From: DAHUXN01 sp963811805
GTDB taxonomy: Bacteria > Acidobacteriota > Terriglobia > Acidiferrales > UBA7541
NCBI GenBank assembly: GCA_963811805.1
Contig: CAWESU010000001.1
Coordinates: forward strand, 3,038,001-3,102,000
Length of the DNA: 64,000 bases
Direction of reading: 5' to 3'
The translations under genes were made by a program, and so were the position numbers. Below the pieces are notes generated by a model. That model saw nothing but the letters and a program-made list of their open reading frames with translations. It had not been told where the DNA came from and did no database searches. This document shows, piece by piece, positions 43,590 to 53,041 of the stretch (position 1 is its first letter; each line of letters starts with the position of its first letter).

Positions 43590-45227
43590 TCACTTGGCAC
43601 TCGTCACTGAATGCCTTAATGCTTTTCCCGCGAGGACGCCGGTGTAGTTCCCGGCGCTGACGGCGAGCGTGCCGTTGATGAAGACGTATTTCATGCCGAC
43701 GGACAAAACTTCGGGATGCTCGTAGGTCGCTTTGTCGCTGATGGTCGTGGGATCGAATGCAATCACGTCGGCGACGTAGCCTTCGCGCAGCAATCCGCGA
43801 TCGTGCAAGCCGAGCATCTCCGCGGGAAGTTCGGTGCTGACGTGGACCATGAAGGGCAGGGTGATCAATTTTTTCTGATACACGTACAGGCGCAGCTTGC
43901 GCGGAAAAGTTCCGTAGAGCCGCGGATGGCCGGGCGAACCGTCGGAGTCAGTCATCACCCAGGGCTGGCGCATGAAGTTGTCGATGTCGGCTTCGCTCAT
44001 GTTGAAGGAAATGACGCCGAGCTCGTCGTACGTTTTATCGCGCGAACAGGTCTGCAAGATCGCCAGCGCAGTTTCCGGAGCGGGCATTTTGCGCGCGGCG
44101 GCGACTTGCGCCAGAGTTTTGTCGTAAAGCTCGGGCATGTGCGGTGAAGTGAAGAGCAACGTGCTCGCGCCGCCGCGGCGTTTTATATTTTCGATGATGG
44201 CGCTGAGAAGTTTTTCGCGCTGCGCCGGATCGTAGAGGCGGGCGGAGACTTGTTGTTGCGTGCCTTCGTGCGCCCAGGGCGGTAAGAGCGATGCGGGCAA
44301 ACTGGTGCCGGAGCCGGTGTAGGGATACTGCGCGGCGGTGACGTCCTGTCCGGCTGCGCGCGCTGCGTTGATTTTTGCGATGGCGTCGACGCTCTTGCCC
44401 CAGACTTCGGGTCCCAACGCCTTGATGTGCGAAATGTGGACGGGAATATGCGCCTCGCGGCCGATTTCGAGCGTTTCGTCGATCGCGCCGAGCAGGCCGA
44501 TGGAATAGGAATCTTCGTCGCGCATGTGCGTATCGTAAAATCCGCCATACTGCGCGGCGACTTTGGAGAGCTCGATCACTTCCGGAGTTTTCGAAAAGCT
44601 TTGCGGCGCATAGAAAAGGCCGGTCGAAAATCCGAACGCGCCTCCCTCCATCGCTTTGCGGACGTAGGCCCGCTCTTGATCGAGCTGCGCGGGAGTGGGA
44701 TCGGCGAAGGCCATGCCCATCACGGCACGGCGGATGGTGCCGAAACCGGTGAGCACGGCGACGTTGGTGCCGACGCCCTGGCGCTGATATCTATCGAGCG
44801 TGGCGGCCACGTCGATGGGACCGCCGCCGTCGTTGCCGACGACGACGGTGGTGACTCCCTGCATGATGTAGTTGAGATTGTTGCGGCGGACGGGATCGTT
44901 CAGGTAGCCGTCGGCGTGCGTGTGCGGATCAATGAAGCCGGGGCAAATGATGAGACCGTTCGCGGAGAAAGTTTGTTTTGCGCGAAGATGCGCGGCGGAA
45001 GCGTTGCCGATGAAGACGATGCGGTCGGCGCGAATGCCGATGTCGGCGCGGCGAGGTCCGCTGCCGGTGCCGTCGACGACGCGGCCGCCAACGAGCAGGT
45101 AATCGAGCGGCTGCGTTTGCGCCGGAGCAGAGGCGAGAGGAATGAGAAAGAGAATGGCTATGGCGATGGCGATGGCGGCTAGGGCCGATGCGCGACGGAG
45201 TTCCAGGTTGGTGGTTAGTGTTTTCAT
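43590..45227 (-). CDS. N-acyl-D-amino-acid deacylase-like amidohydrolase, exported
   Basis: 545 residues with a signal peptide (AIAIAIAILFLIPLASAPA). The amidohydrolase metal motif is GFIDPHTHADG. Further family blocks are GAFGFSTGLFYAP, GFYDTHMRDED and HIPVHISHIKALG, which carry the remaining metal and carboxylated-residue positions of D-aminoacylases, and VTAAQYPYTGSGT. It would hydrolyse N-acyl-D-amino acids or similar amides in the periplasm. It is the first gene of the minus-strand run toward 41778. Confidence 0.88.
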   Translation of the reverse strand: MKTLTTNLELRRASALAAIAIAIAILFLIPLASAPAQTQPLDYLLVGGRVVDGTGSGPRRADIGIRADRIVFIGNASAAHLRAKQTFSANGLIICPGFIDPHTHADGYLNDPVRRNNLNYIMQGVTTVVVGNDGGGPIDVAATLDRYQRQGVGTNVAVLTGFGTIRRAVMGMAFADPTPAQLDQERAYVRKAMEGGAFGFSTGLFYAPQSFSKTPEVIELSKVAAQYGGFYDTHMRDEDSYSIGLLGAIDETLEIGREAHIPVHISHIKALGPEVWGKSVDAIAKINAARAAGQDVTAAQYPYTGSGTSLPASLLPPWAHEGTQQQVSARLYDPAQREKLLSAIIENIKRRGGASTLLFTSPHMPELYDKTLAQVAAARKMPAPETALAILQTCSRDKTYDELGVISFNMSEADIDNFMRQPWVMTDSDGSPGHPRLYGTFPRKLRLYVYQKKLITLPFMVHVSTELPAEMLGLHDRGLLREGYVADVIAFDPTTISDKATYEHPEVLSVGMKYVFINGTLAVSAGNYTGVLAGKALRHSVTSAK

Positions 45228-45336
45228 GGTTTTAGGGCTGGATTATCCACCAAAGGCACGAATTGTTGAATGCCGAATTGCGCGAGGCAGGCAAGGGCGG
45301 CCTCCAGATACGAGGTGTTCGGAAGCGGACGCACGA

Positions 45337-45370
45337 ATTTCTAAAAGCGGAGATTTCCGCGATTAGAAAT
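45337..45370. repeat. ATTTCTAA...TTAGAAAT palindrome
   Basis: ATTTCTAA (45337-45344), GCGG (45347-45350), loop, CCGC (45357-45360) and TTAGAAAT (45363-45370) form a two-part stem. TTTCCGCGATTAGAA recurs at about 45423-45436, and a related GATTAGAA pair occurs at 10248-10316. Confidence 0.5.
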
Positions 45371-45460
45371 GGCCTCGGTCGTTTGTTTTGTGCAAGTTGC
45401 ATCGATTTCTAATTTTCCATATTTCCGCGATTAGAATCTCCAAGGCGCATGAAAAGCGAA

Positions 45461-45480
45461 AAGCCGCCAAATGGCGGCTT
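45461..45480 (-). terminator. Short perfect hairpin, terminator-like on the minus strand
   Basis: AAGCCGCC-AAAT-GGCGGCTT, 8-base stem. Reading the minus strand it is followed by TTCGCTTTTC. No minus-strand gene lies immediately upstream, so its function is unclear. Confidence 0.35.
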
Positions 45481-45810
45481 CTTGGCGCGGAATCAAACAT
45501 TCCCACGCGCAAGTTCTATATACCACTTTATAACTAAATTGTCAATCAGAAAACGCAGGCCGGCTGGGTCGCCAGTTCAATATGCCCTTCGTTCTTTCGC
45601 AAATTTTCCGGCGAACCGCGCACTACGAGTGTGGGACTTTCTCTTCGCGGGCAGTGGGCAAAGAATTCAGATATAGTCACGCCAAGCCGGGGTCCGAGTC
45701 TCGCACCAAGGGCACTCGCGCAATAGAGTTAAGCGGGCAATTCTGTCATTGAGGTTAAGCGGCCGATGACAAAAGGTGGTGGCTTCACAATTTTGCGGTG
45801 GGAGGAGTTC

Positions 45811-46650
45811 ATGATGCGATTTTGGTTTCGAGCGATGGCGCTGGTTTTTCTGGGGCTGATTCCGGCGATCACGCACGCGCAGCAACCGTCGTCGCGTTCG
45901 ATGGACGACCTGAATTGGATGGAGTTCAAGCAATTGGTGCCGGCGAAAATAGACACGGTGCTGCTGACAGTGGGAACGCTCGAGGCGCACGGGTTCATCA
46001 ACAGCGGCGCGGACAATACAGCTCCGATCGCGATCGCCCACGCGATTGCGGGAGATGTGAACGCGCTGATTGCGCCGAATATTTCGTACGGCGTGACAGG
46101 AATTCTGGCGCCCTACCCGGGCAGCATTCAGATTCCTCCGGACGTCTTCCGCGCGTACGTGCGAGCGGTGCTGCTCGGGCTGGTGAAGAACGGCTTTCGC
46201 AACATCATCATCCTCAACGGGCACGGGCCGCAGGTGGGCATTCTGCAGGGGTTGGCGGAGGAGATTGCGCTGGAGAACAAGGTGAACACGCTGGTGGTGA
46301 ATTGGTGGATTCTGAGCAGCGACGTCACGCGCGAGGTATTCGGCGAGGACGGAGGCCATGCAACGAACAATGAAACGGCGATGGTTCAGGCCGTCGATCC
46401 GAAGCTGGTTCACTGGGATCTTTTCAGCGGCAAGGACATGGCAACCGCGCTACCGTCGCCCGCGGATGGATGGTCCGCCACGCCCTTCCCATCTACGATT
46501 ATTCTTTACACGGAAGGGCAGGGGCTTCCCAAAGATCGGAGTCAGGCTAAAGCGGAAGAGTTCTACAACAAGGTGGTGGCGAAGGTGCGGGCGCTGGTGC
46601 TGGACACGTTGCACAAGTGGCAGATGGCGGGATTCGAGCAGCAGCCGTAG
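45811..46650 (+). CDS. Creatininase-family amidohydrolase, exported
   Basis: 279 residues from an ATG with GGGAGGAGTTC ahead of it. Signal peptide MMRFWFRAMALVFLGLIPAITHA. Metal ligands are visible in VGTLEAHGFINSGADN (Glu, His, Asp), IILNGHGPQVG and EDGGHATNNETA (His, Glu), matching the creatininase/MftE fold. Compared with the family, NGHGGN reads NGHGPQ. It may hydrolyse a cyclic amide in the periplasm. Context with an amidohydrolase 583 bases away on the opposite strand is only suggestive. Confidence 0.85.
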   Translation: MMRFWFRAMALVFLGLIPAITHAQQPSSRSMDDLNWMEFKQLVPAKIDTVLLTVGTLEAHGFINSGADNTAPIAIAHAIAGDVNALIAPNISYGVTGILAPYPGSIQIPPDVFRAYVRAVLLGLVKNGFRNIIILNGHGPQVGILQGLAEEIALENKVNTLVVNWWILSSDVTREVFGEDGGHATNNETAMVQAVDPKLVHWDLFSGKDMATALPSPADGWSATPFPSTIILYTEGQGLPKDRSQAKAEEFYNKVVAKVRALVLDTLHKWQMAGFEQQP

Positions 46651-46831
46651 ACGTCCGATTGCCCCGGTACCGGCCAAAAAAGTGATCCACTCCGTTTTGG
46701 CAGCCAGACCCACAGGGCCGACAATGGCCGCAACGAGAGTTGAAAATTGATTGCATAACAACGTCGGCTCCTTAGACCCGAGTAGACTGTGGTTTGTCGA
46801 AGACCAGAGGCTCGGGAGGAAGGAGCCGAAC

Positions 46832-47887
46832 ATGGTGATTATAGGCGTAGATTATCACCCGAGCTTTCAGACGATTGCGTTTTTTGTAGCGGAGACCGGT
46901 GAGTGCGGTGAACAGGAACTGAACCACAGTGATGGACAAGCAGAGAAGTTCTATCGAGAACTGAAGCAGCGAGGAATCGGCGTGCGGGTAGGAATGGAGG
47001 CTACTGGTTATTCACGCTGGTTCGAGCGATTGCTGGCCGAGTTAGGTTTCGAGCTGTGGATCGGGGATCCAGCGGAGATCAAGGCCAAGCGAGTGAAGAA
47101 GCAGAAGTTTGACCGCGAAGATGCTCGACTCTTACTCCGGCTGATGCGGGAAGGTACCTTCCCGCAGATCTGGATCCCGAGTCCCGAGAACCGGGATCTG
47201 CGGCAACTGCTTTGGCACCGGCATCGGTTGGTGCAGATGCGCACGCGGATCATGAATCAGTTGCAGGCGTTGGCCATGAACGAGGGCTATCGCTGGAAGA
47301 AAAAACTGTTCAGCGAACCGGGGCGAGCACAACTGGAAAAGCTCGCGTTGGCCCCCTGGGCGAGTCGGCGCCGGCAAGAGTTGCTGGAGTTGCTGGACCG
47401 CCTGAATCCGACGATTGAGGAGTTAACCGCGGCCGTCGAGCGGGAAGCTAAGAAGCGACCCGAAGCACTGCGACTGATGACCCATCCCGGTGTGGGCCCG
47501 CTCACAGCACTCGCTTACGTGCTGATCATCGGGACTCCCGCGCGGTTTCATTGTGGCAAGCAGGTCGGCACGTATGTGGGGATGATTCCGAGCGAGGATT
47601 CCAGTGCTGGCAAGCAACGGCTAGGGCACATCAGCAAGCAGGGAAATTCGTTGCTGCGCTTCTTGCTGGTGGAAGCAGCCCAGGCGGCGGTGCGCATCAG
47701 CCCGGAGTGGAGACGCCGCTATATGCACCTGGCCATGCGTCGGCACAAGAGCATTGCCAAAGTCGCGATGGGGCGGAAGCTGGGGGTTCGCTTGTACTGG
47801 ATGTGGCGGAATGGTTGTGTGTATTCGCCGTCGTTGGAGTTCGGTTCGTACGTGGGACAGCTCGGTACCGGACATGGTGTGCAGTAG
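46832..47887 (+). CDS. IS110-family transposase (DEDD recombinase)
   Basis: 351 residues from an ATG with GGGAGGAAGGAGCCGAAC ahead of it. The DEDD RuvC-like N-terminal domain has VIIGVDYHPSF, VGMEATGYSRWF and KFDREDARLLLRLM. The C-terminal Tnp20 domain has LMTHPGVGPLTALAYVL and YVGMIPSEDSSAGKQRLGHISKQGNSLLRFLLVEAA, with the catalytic serine region. The gene is intact, so the copy may be active. Members use an RNA guide encoded in the element (established for the family). Confidence 0.93.
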   Translation: MVIIGVDYHPSFQTIAFFVAETGECGEQELNHSDGQAEKFYRELKQRGIGVRVGMEATGYSRWFERLLAELGFELWIGDPAEIKAKRVKKQKFDREDARLLLRLMREGTFPQIWIPSPENRDLRQLLWHRHRLVQMRTRIMNQLQALAMNEGYRWKKKLFSEPGRAQLEKLALAPWASRRRQELLELLDRLNPTIEELTAAVEREAKKRPEALRLMTHPGVGPLTALAYVLIIGTPARFHCGKQVGTYVGMIPSEDSSAGKQRLGHISKQGNSLLRFLLVEAAQAAVRISPEWRRRYMHLAMRRHKSIAKVAMGRKLGVRLYWMWRNGCVYSPSLEFGSYVGQLGTGHGVQ

Positions 47888-48101
47888 AGCGCCGTCCAAT
47901 TGATTGGGCATCCCGCTCCCTTCAGGGAGTTCGAAGAAGTAATCGTGGTCGAAGTTTTGATCGAAGAGATGTTTGGGTCGGACCGAAGCCGACCGAAAGA
48001 TTACGGACGAGCCGTGGTCATCGACGCTGGGCCAAAGAACAAGACGAACGAAGGCATTCTTCGAAGTGAATGGCGAAGTGCGCTCAAATAACGTTTGACA
48101 G
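47888..48101 (+). ncRNA. Candidate bridge RNA region of the IS1111-type element
   Basis: A 214-base non-coding stretch between the transposase stop and the right subterminal repeat. In the IS1111 group the bridge RNA is encoded at this end. Local hairpins are visible: CTCCC-TTCA-GGGAG near 47914-47930 and GTCGG-ACCGAA-GCCGAC near 47977-47993. The guide loops cannot be assigned without a covariance model and target-site alignment. Confidence 0.5.
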
Positions 48102-48190
48102 AGCCGACGTTGTTAGAGATGTTCGGTAATCGGGACGTTTCTGCAAAAGAGCACACTTATTGGTATCATTTTCGATCCAACGGAATCGAT

Positions 48191-48955
48191 ATGGAACCGT
48201 CAAGATTTATACCTGTGATTCTTATCGGGGGTCTTGCCGCCCTATTGCTGTTCACTCCATCTGAGGCCTACCTCGAAGGTGCTATAGCGCTCGGCATCGT
48301 CACGGCTGCGGTGGTGGGTTTCTTGATGCATCCACGCAGGGAGGTGTTCTACGTGCGCACTTCGGTGCGATTAATTGACGCAGATCGAAACCGGGCCTTA
48401 GAGCACGACTTCCTTGCAGTGAGAGTTCAGCTTGTGCGGTTATGGTTGTTGTTTGTTCCTACGTTTCTGGCGGTTGCTCTTCTTGTGTTTTTTGCAGCCG
48501 GTGGTCCCACAAGGTTCAGTTACATAAATTGGGTTTCTTCATCTCGATACGGATACATCGCGATTGTGTTCTGGCAATATCCGCCCTTACTTGTTCTTCT
48601 CTTACTCTCGGCTTGGATTGACGAGAGGAGAGTCATGAGAGACGCCGAGGCGTGCAGCGCAAGATCTTTTTCCATTTATCGCCGCGTGCGAGCTGGCTGG
48701 ATTGGGCGAGTTTCCTACCTGTTCATGGGAGAACATGGAGAATATTACGGCGGGGATTGTGTGTACTTTGGGCTGGCTCACTCACGCGAACTGGCCACGG
48801 TCGTTTTCCACAATGCTCGAAAGCCGGAATTGAACAAAATCGCAATGGGGTTTTTATTCCATCGTTTCGTGATCGCGGGGCGCGGCGTGACCGACCTAGA
48901 CAAGCAAACAAAAGCAGCTCAAATGGCCTTGGCTGAGACGACATCCGCGCCTTAA
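48191..48955 (+). CDS. Membrane protein next to the IS element
   Basis: 254 residues from the ATG at 48191. About four transmembrane helices are visible (FIPVILIGGLAALLLF, GAIALGIVTAAVVGFLM, LWLLFVPTFLAVALLVFFAA, YPPLLVLLLLSAWI), followed by a soluble domain of about 85 residues with VYFGLAHSRELATVVFHNA. No family recognised. The frame is open upstream into the right end of the IS, so the original N-terminus may have been lost to the insertion. Confidence 0.65.
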   Translation: MEPSRFIPVILIGGLAALLLFTPSEAYLEGAIALGIVTAAVVGFLMHPRREVFYVRTSVRLIDADRNRALEHDFLAVRVQLVRLWLLFVPTFLAVALLVFFAAGGPTRFSYINWVSSSRYGYIAIVFWQYPPLLVLLLLSAWIDERRVMRDAEACSARSFSIYRRVRAGWIGRVSYLFMGEHGEYYGGDCVYFGLAHSRELATVVFHNARKPELNKIAMGFLFHRFVIAGRGVTDLDKQTKAAQMALAETTSAP

Positions 48956-48970
48956 ATTTGCGACGAGAGA

Positions 48971-50680
48971 CTAGGTGATGGCGACTTCTTCGTAGGCGCC
49001 GAAGACGGCGCGCATGGCGTCGCAGATTTCGCCGAGGGTGGCGTAGGCTTTGACGGCCTCGTATATGAAGGGCATGAGATTGTCGGAACCCTCGGCAGCT
49101 TTGCGGAGAGCGTTGAGGCGGCGATCGACTTCGGCGGAGGAACGATCGGCGCGAAGTTTGGCGAGACGCGCAGCCTGGCGATGGGCGACGGTCTCGTCAA
49201 TTTGCAAAGTGTCGATGGGTTTTTCTTCGGCGACGAAATCGTTCACGCCGACGATGATTTTCTCCTTGCGATCGACTTCCATTTGATAGCGGTAAGAGGC
49301 TTCGGCGATTTCGCGCTGCGGATAGGCGCGTTCGATGGCGTCGACCATGCCGCCGAGCGCGTCGATTTTTTCGATGTAATTCCACGCGCCGCGCTCGACT
49401 TCGTCGGTGAGAGTTTCGACGAAATAAGAGCCGCCGAGAGGATCGACAGTGTTGGTGACGCCGCTTTCGTGGGCGATGATCTGCTGGGTGCGCAGCGCGA
49501 TGGTGGCCGCGAATTGCGTGGGCAGGGCCCAGGCTTCATCGAGCGAATTGGTGTGCAGCGACTGCGTGCCGCCCATGACCGCGGCGAGGGCTTGCAAGGC
49601 GGTGCGCACGACGTTGTTGTAGGGCTGCTGCGCGGTGAGCGAGCAGCCGGCGGTCTGGGTGTGGAAACGCAACGCCCAGGAGCGCGGATTTTTGGCGTGG
49701 AAACGTTCGCGCATGACTTTGTACCAGATGCGACGGGCGGCGCGATACTTGGCAATTTCCTCGAAGAAGTCGCTATGGGCGTTGAAGAAAAAGGAAAGGT
49801 GCGGAGCGAACTCGTCGACGTCGAGGCCGCGGCGAATGGCCCAGTCGACGTATTCGATGCCGTCGCGAAGGGTGAAGGCGAGTTCCTGAATGGCGGTGGA
49901 ACCGGCTTCGCGAATGTGATAGCCGCTAATGGAGATGACGTTGAATTTGGGAGTTTGCTTGGCGCCGAATTCGAATGTGTCGATGACCAGGCGCATGGAA
50001 GGGCCGGGTGGGTAGATGTATTCCTTTTGCGCGATGTATTCCTTGAGGATGTCGTTTTGAATCGTGCCGCCGATGTTTTTCCAGCTTGCGCCCTGCTTTT
50101 CTGCGACGGCGAGGTACATGGCCCAGATGACCGCGGCGGGAGAATTGATGGTCATCGAAGTGGTGACGTTGGCGAGCGGGATTTGGTCGAAGAGCACTTC
50201 CATGTCGGCGAGCGAACTGATGGCGACGCCGCATTTGCCGACTTCGCCTTCGGAGAGAGCGTGGTCGGCGTCGTAGCCCATGAGCGTGGGAAGATCGAAA
50301 GCGACGGAGAGCCCGGTCTGGCCCTGCGAGAGGAGATAACGGAAGCGCTGATTAGTGTCTTCGGCGGCGCCGAAACCGGCGAACTGACGCATGGTCCAGA
50401 GGCGGCCGCGATACATGGTGGAATGAATGCCGCGGGTGTAAGGAGGCTGGCCGGGATAGCCGAGGTCTTTCTCCGGAAACCAATTCGGGAGATCGGCGGG
50501 AGTGTAGAGGCGCTCGATGGGATAGTCGGAGATGGTGGTGAATTGTTTGGCGCGCTCGGGGGATTTGTCGAGAGTGGGCTGAAGAACTTTTTCCTGCCAT
50601 TCGAGCTCGGCAGGCGAAGGCTTGCGAGTGGATTCAGGTTCCGCGCTGGTGGTGACTGAGCTGCGATTTTCCTTGGTCAT
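48971..50680 (-). CDS. Methylmalonyl-CoA mutase, catalytic (large) subunit
   Basis: 569 residues from an ATG with AGGAGCATTC ahead of it. The TIM-barrel domain is complete: YTRGIHSTMYRGRLWTMRQFAGFG, GQTGLSVAFDLPTLMGYDADH, SISGYHIREAGSTAIQELAFTL, FHTQTAGCSLTAQQPYNNV and GGTQSLHTNSLDEAWALPT. The cobalamin-binding DxHxxG domain expected in fused enzymes (about 700 residues) is missing, so this is the split type and needs a separate B12-binding subunit that is not in the window. It interconverts methylmalonyl-CoA and succinyl-CoA in propionate metabolism; isobutyryl-CoA mutase-like specificity is an alternative. Confidence 0.92.
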   Translation of the reverse strand: MTKENRSSVTTSAEPESTRKPSPAELEWQEKVLQPTLDKSPERAKQFTTISDYPIERLYTPADLPNWFPEKDLGYPGQPPYTRGIHSTMYRGRLWTMRQFAGFGAAEDTNQRFRYLLSQGQTGLSVAFDLPTLMGYDADHALSEGEVGKCGVAISSLADMEVLFDQIPLANVTTSMTINSPAAVIWAMYLAVAEKQGASWKNIGGTIQNDILKEYIAQKEYIYPPGPSMRLVIDTFEFGAKQTPKFNVISISGYHIREAGSTAIQELAFTLRDGIEYVDWAIRRGLDVDEFAPHLSFFFNAHSDFFEEIAKYRAARRIWYKVMRERFHAKNPRSWALRFHTQTAGCSLTAQQPYNNVVRTALQALAAVMGGTQSLHTNSLDEAWALPTQFAATIALRTQQIIAHESGVTNTVDPLGGSYFVETLTDEVERGAWNYIEKIDALGGMVDAIERAYPQREIAEASYRYQMEVDRKEKIIVGVNDFVAEEKPIDTLQIDETVAHRQAARLAKLRADRSSAEVDRRLNALRKAAEGSDNLMPFIYEAVKAYATLGEICDAMRAVFGAYEEVAIT

Positions 50681-50816
50681 GAATGCTCCTAGAGCCGAAG
50701 AGCGCCCGAGTGCGGCCTCCCCGTAATTGTAGGGCAAGGAGCAGGGAGGGACAAGAGCGCCGGCCCGGCAAAGGGGCGCCGGGCGCAACGTGAGAAGGGC
50801 CGAATGCGGAACGCAG

Positions 50817-52754
50817 TTATTTGTTGGAATCCAGGCCGAAGACATCGTTGCCGGCCAAACGTTCGCCGATGGTGCCGGGGATCTGGGGCGCGCCGGGGGT
50901 GAAACGGTCGACGGGCTGACGATTGCTGGCGATGGTGATGTTGTTGCTGGTGAGCGTGCGTCCCATAGCCTGATTGAAATTGACGAGGGCGATGGCCAGG
51001 CTGGTCTTGGCGGTCAGTTCGTTCAATTTCGCGGCGTTCAGATCGCGAGATTGAAGAACGACGTTGTAGGTGGTGGACGCACCCAACTCGAACTTCTTCA
51101 CTTCGTCATCGTAGGTTTCCTGAGCAAGCTGAGTGGCTTTTACGTCGGCGACGACGAGCGCAGCGTCCTGCTGAAGAGCAGTGAGGGCCTGGCGCACGCC
51201 GACAACGATGTTGTTTTTATCGCGCTGGAGGGAAGTTTGCTGCTCGCGATCGGCGAGCTGGGCCTCGGCGGCAGCGGCTTGCGCGGAACGATTGCGCAGC
51301 GGCATACTGAACTGCAAGCTGCCACTGTAGGTGGGGAAGCTATTGTTAAAGAGATCGGTATAAACCGTACCGACTCCTCCCGAATTCGGAGGAGGGGGAA
51401 CGATCCCGTAGGGGAGGAGAGCGGCAGGACTGACGACGCCGCTTAACCCTGAGCTTGTGTAATTGGCGGAAAGGCTGAGCTGGGGCAATAGGGAGTTTCG
51501 GGTGGCTTTGATTTCGATGCGGTCGTTCTTCAACTGAAACTGGTCGACTTGCAGCTCCGGCCGATTTGCCCAAGCTTCATTGACGGCGTCTGGCAGGGCT
51601 AGGTTTGGCACTTGCGGAACTTGATCCAGGCCGGTGGTGGGAAGAATCTGGAGTCCCTGAAGGCGGGGATCCATGGGATTTTTTGAGATGAGGTTCAGGA
51701 CAACGACTTCCTGTTGGAGCTGATTTGTCTGCGCGACGATGAGGGCCTGATCATCGGAGGCGATTTCGGATTCTGCCGTCACGACATCAAGATGAGCGAG
51801 GGTTCCAATTTGAAGCTGGCGTTCATCGTCTTCGTAGAGTTTTTGGGAGACGGCAAGAGTTTGCTTGGCAACATCGACGGCCTGGCGGTCGGCAACCAGA
51901 GCCCAATACTGGGTCTCGACTTGAGTAACAGAATTAATGACTTGCTCTTTGAACTGCAACTTTCCAACTTCGTCGGTATTGCGGGCTTCCAGAATAAAAC
52001 GCATGTTCGGAAGAAGACCGAAGCCACTCAAGAGCGGCTGGGTAACCGTCACGGAAAATGAGGATTGGACGGCAGGATTGTAAACATTTTCGGGTAGGTT
52101 GGAAGAGGTGCGGTCGTTGTTGAAAGAGACGGTGAGGGAAGTACCGGTGTGGAGCTTTTGCGAATAGCCGAAGCTAGAAGTCGTGCTGTGTGTTTCAAAA
52201 GATGGCAGGAAGGTTCCTGCGCCGGAGGTGAGTGGGTTGTTTATGGTGTTGACGGAGTCAGAAACGCCGGCGGTTGCGAATAGTACGGGGTCGAATGCGC
52301 CGCCGCCGCCGCCGCCGATGACGAATTGGCCGAGAGGCGTGCCGCCGCCCTCGGCATTGAGCAACTGCGTCTGATCGATCCACGGGGTGTATTCAGCGAC
52401 AGCGATGTCGAGGTCGTTTTGGAGGGCCATGGCGATAGCGTCCTGGAGGGTCAACTCAAGCTTGCCGTCATGGATGAGGTCGAAGATGCCGGGAGCGTTG
52501 GCGAGATTCGGCTGCGGTACGTAGCGCTGAGTGTACGCCGAAAGGAAGTTCGGGAATGTCCGCTTATTATGGGAATAATCGACCGCGCCGAGGAGAGAAG
52601 TGTAGGGAAGCGAAGAGGGCTGTGAAATTGCAGCCGGTTGCGTTGGGGCCTGGGTTCCCTGTTGCTGTGGGGCTTGCGCGAAGGCAGGCATTCCCAGCGC
52701 CAGAGAGGCAGCCAGATAAAAAGCGACGACGATTCGAACAAACCTTGCAGTCAT
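50817..52754 (-). CDS. TolC-family outer-membrane efflux protein
   Basis: 645 residues. Signal peptide to GMPAFAQA, then a Gln/Pro-rich linker and an extra N-terminal region of about 100 residues. The OEP repeats follow: LQDAIAMALQNDLDIAVAEY, VINSVTQVETQYWALVADRQAVDVAKQTL and LPDAVNEAWANRPELQVDQF, NIVVGVRQALTALQQDAALVVADVKATQLAQETYDDEVKKFELGA, the long periplasmic helices and barrel strands of TolC proteins. It would form the outer-membrane duct of an export or efflux system. No inner-membrane partner is adjacent. Confidence 0.88.
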   Translation of the reverse strand: MTARFVRIVVAFYLAASLALGMPAFAQAPQQQGTQAPTQPAAISQPSSLPYTSLLGAVDYSHNKRTFPNFLSAYTQRYVPQPNLANAPGIFDLIHDGKLELTLQDAIAMALQNDLDIAVAEYTPWIDQTQLLNAEGGGTPLGQFVIGGGGGGAFDPVLFATAGVSDSVNTINNPLTSGAGTFLPSFETHSTTSSFGYSQKLHTGTSLTVSFNNDRTSSNLPENVYNPAVQSSFSVTVTQPLLSGFGLLPNMRFILEARNTDEVGKLQFKEQVINSVTQVETQYWALVADRQAVDVAKQTLAVSQKLYEDDERQLQIGTLAHLDVVTAESEIASDDQALIVAQTNQLQQEVVVLNLISKNPMDPRLQGLQILPTTGLDQVPQVPNLALPDAVNEAWANRPELQVDQFQLKNDRIEIKATRNSLLPQLSLSANYTSSGLSGVVSPAALLPYGIVPPPPNSGGVGTVYTDLFNNSFPTYSGSLQFSMPLRNRSAQAAAAEAQLADREQQTSLQRDKNNIVVGVRQALTALQQDAALVVADVKATQLAQETYDDEVKKFELGASTTYNVVLQSRDLNAAKLNELTAKTSLAIALVNFNQAMGRTLTSNNITIASNRQPVDRFTPGAPQIPGTIGERLAGNDVFGLDSNK

Positions 52755-53041
52755 ATAGTTTTCTTCCTCTCACCTAGTTGAAAAAATGTGTTTTTCTGCC
52801 TTAATTACAATTAAACGTGCCAGCACCGCGATTTGTTTCAACTGATTCGATGCAAGGTGCCAGCCACTCGAACGCAAACGGGACCAAACGATTAATGGGA
52901 GGTCTTGCGACATCCGCCGTCCGTAAACGGACAAGGCGCAACCCTAAGCGAACAAACAAGCTAACATCGGGGCGGCGAGTTGACAATGGGGACAGCGTGA
53001 CCTAGGCTAACGCCGTCGTTTTCGGCTAAGGAGCGATTTAG

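Larger units (their letters stand above)
45228..45810. other. 583-base intergenic region with palindromes
   Basis: No coding frame is supported. It contains two related palindromes (45337-45370 and about 45402-45436) and a short perfect hairpin at 45461-45480. The rest shows nothing recognisable. Confidence 0.5.
46750..48120 (+). mobile_element. IS110-family (IS1111-type) insertion sequence
   Basis: One transposase gene is flanked by the 15-base inverted repeats TAACAACGTCGGCTC (46756-46770) and GAGCCGACGTTGTTA (48102-48116). IS1111-group elements have such subterminal repeats a few bases inside the ends, so the outer ends given are approximate. No target duplication is expected. The downstream host gene starts close to the right end and may have been truncated. 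Confidence 0.85.

Noticed and set aside
46651..46755. Remnant of another insertion sequence just left of the IS
   Set aside because: Too short to align to any transposase by eye, and no inverted repeats were found.
49181..50659. 492-codon plus-strand frame opposite the mutase gene
   Set aside because: Gly/Glu/Asp/Val-rich antisense shadow; the minus strand encodes an unmistakable methylmalonyl-CoA mutase.
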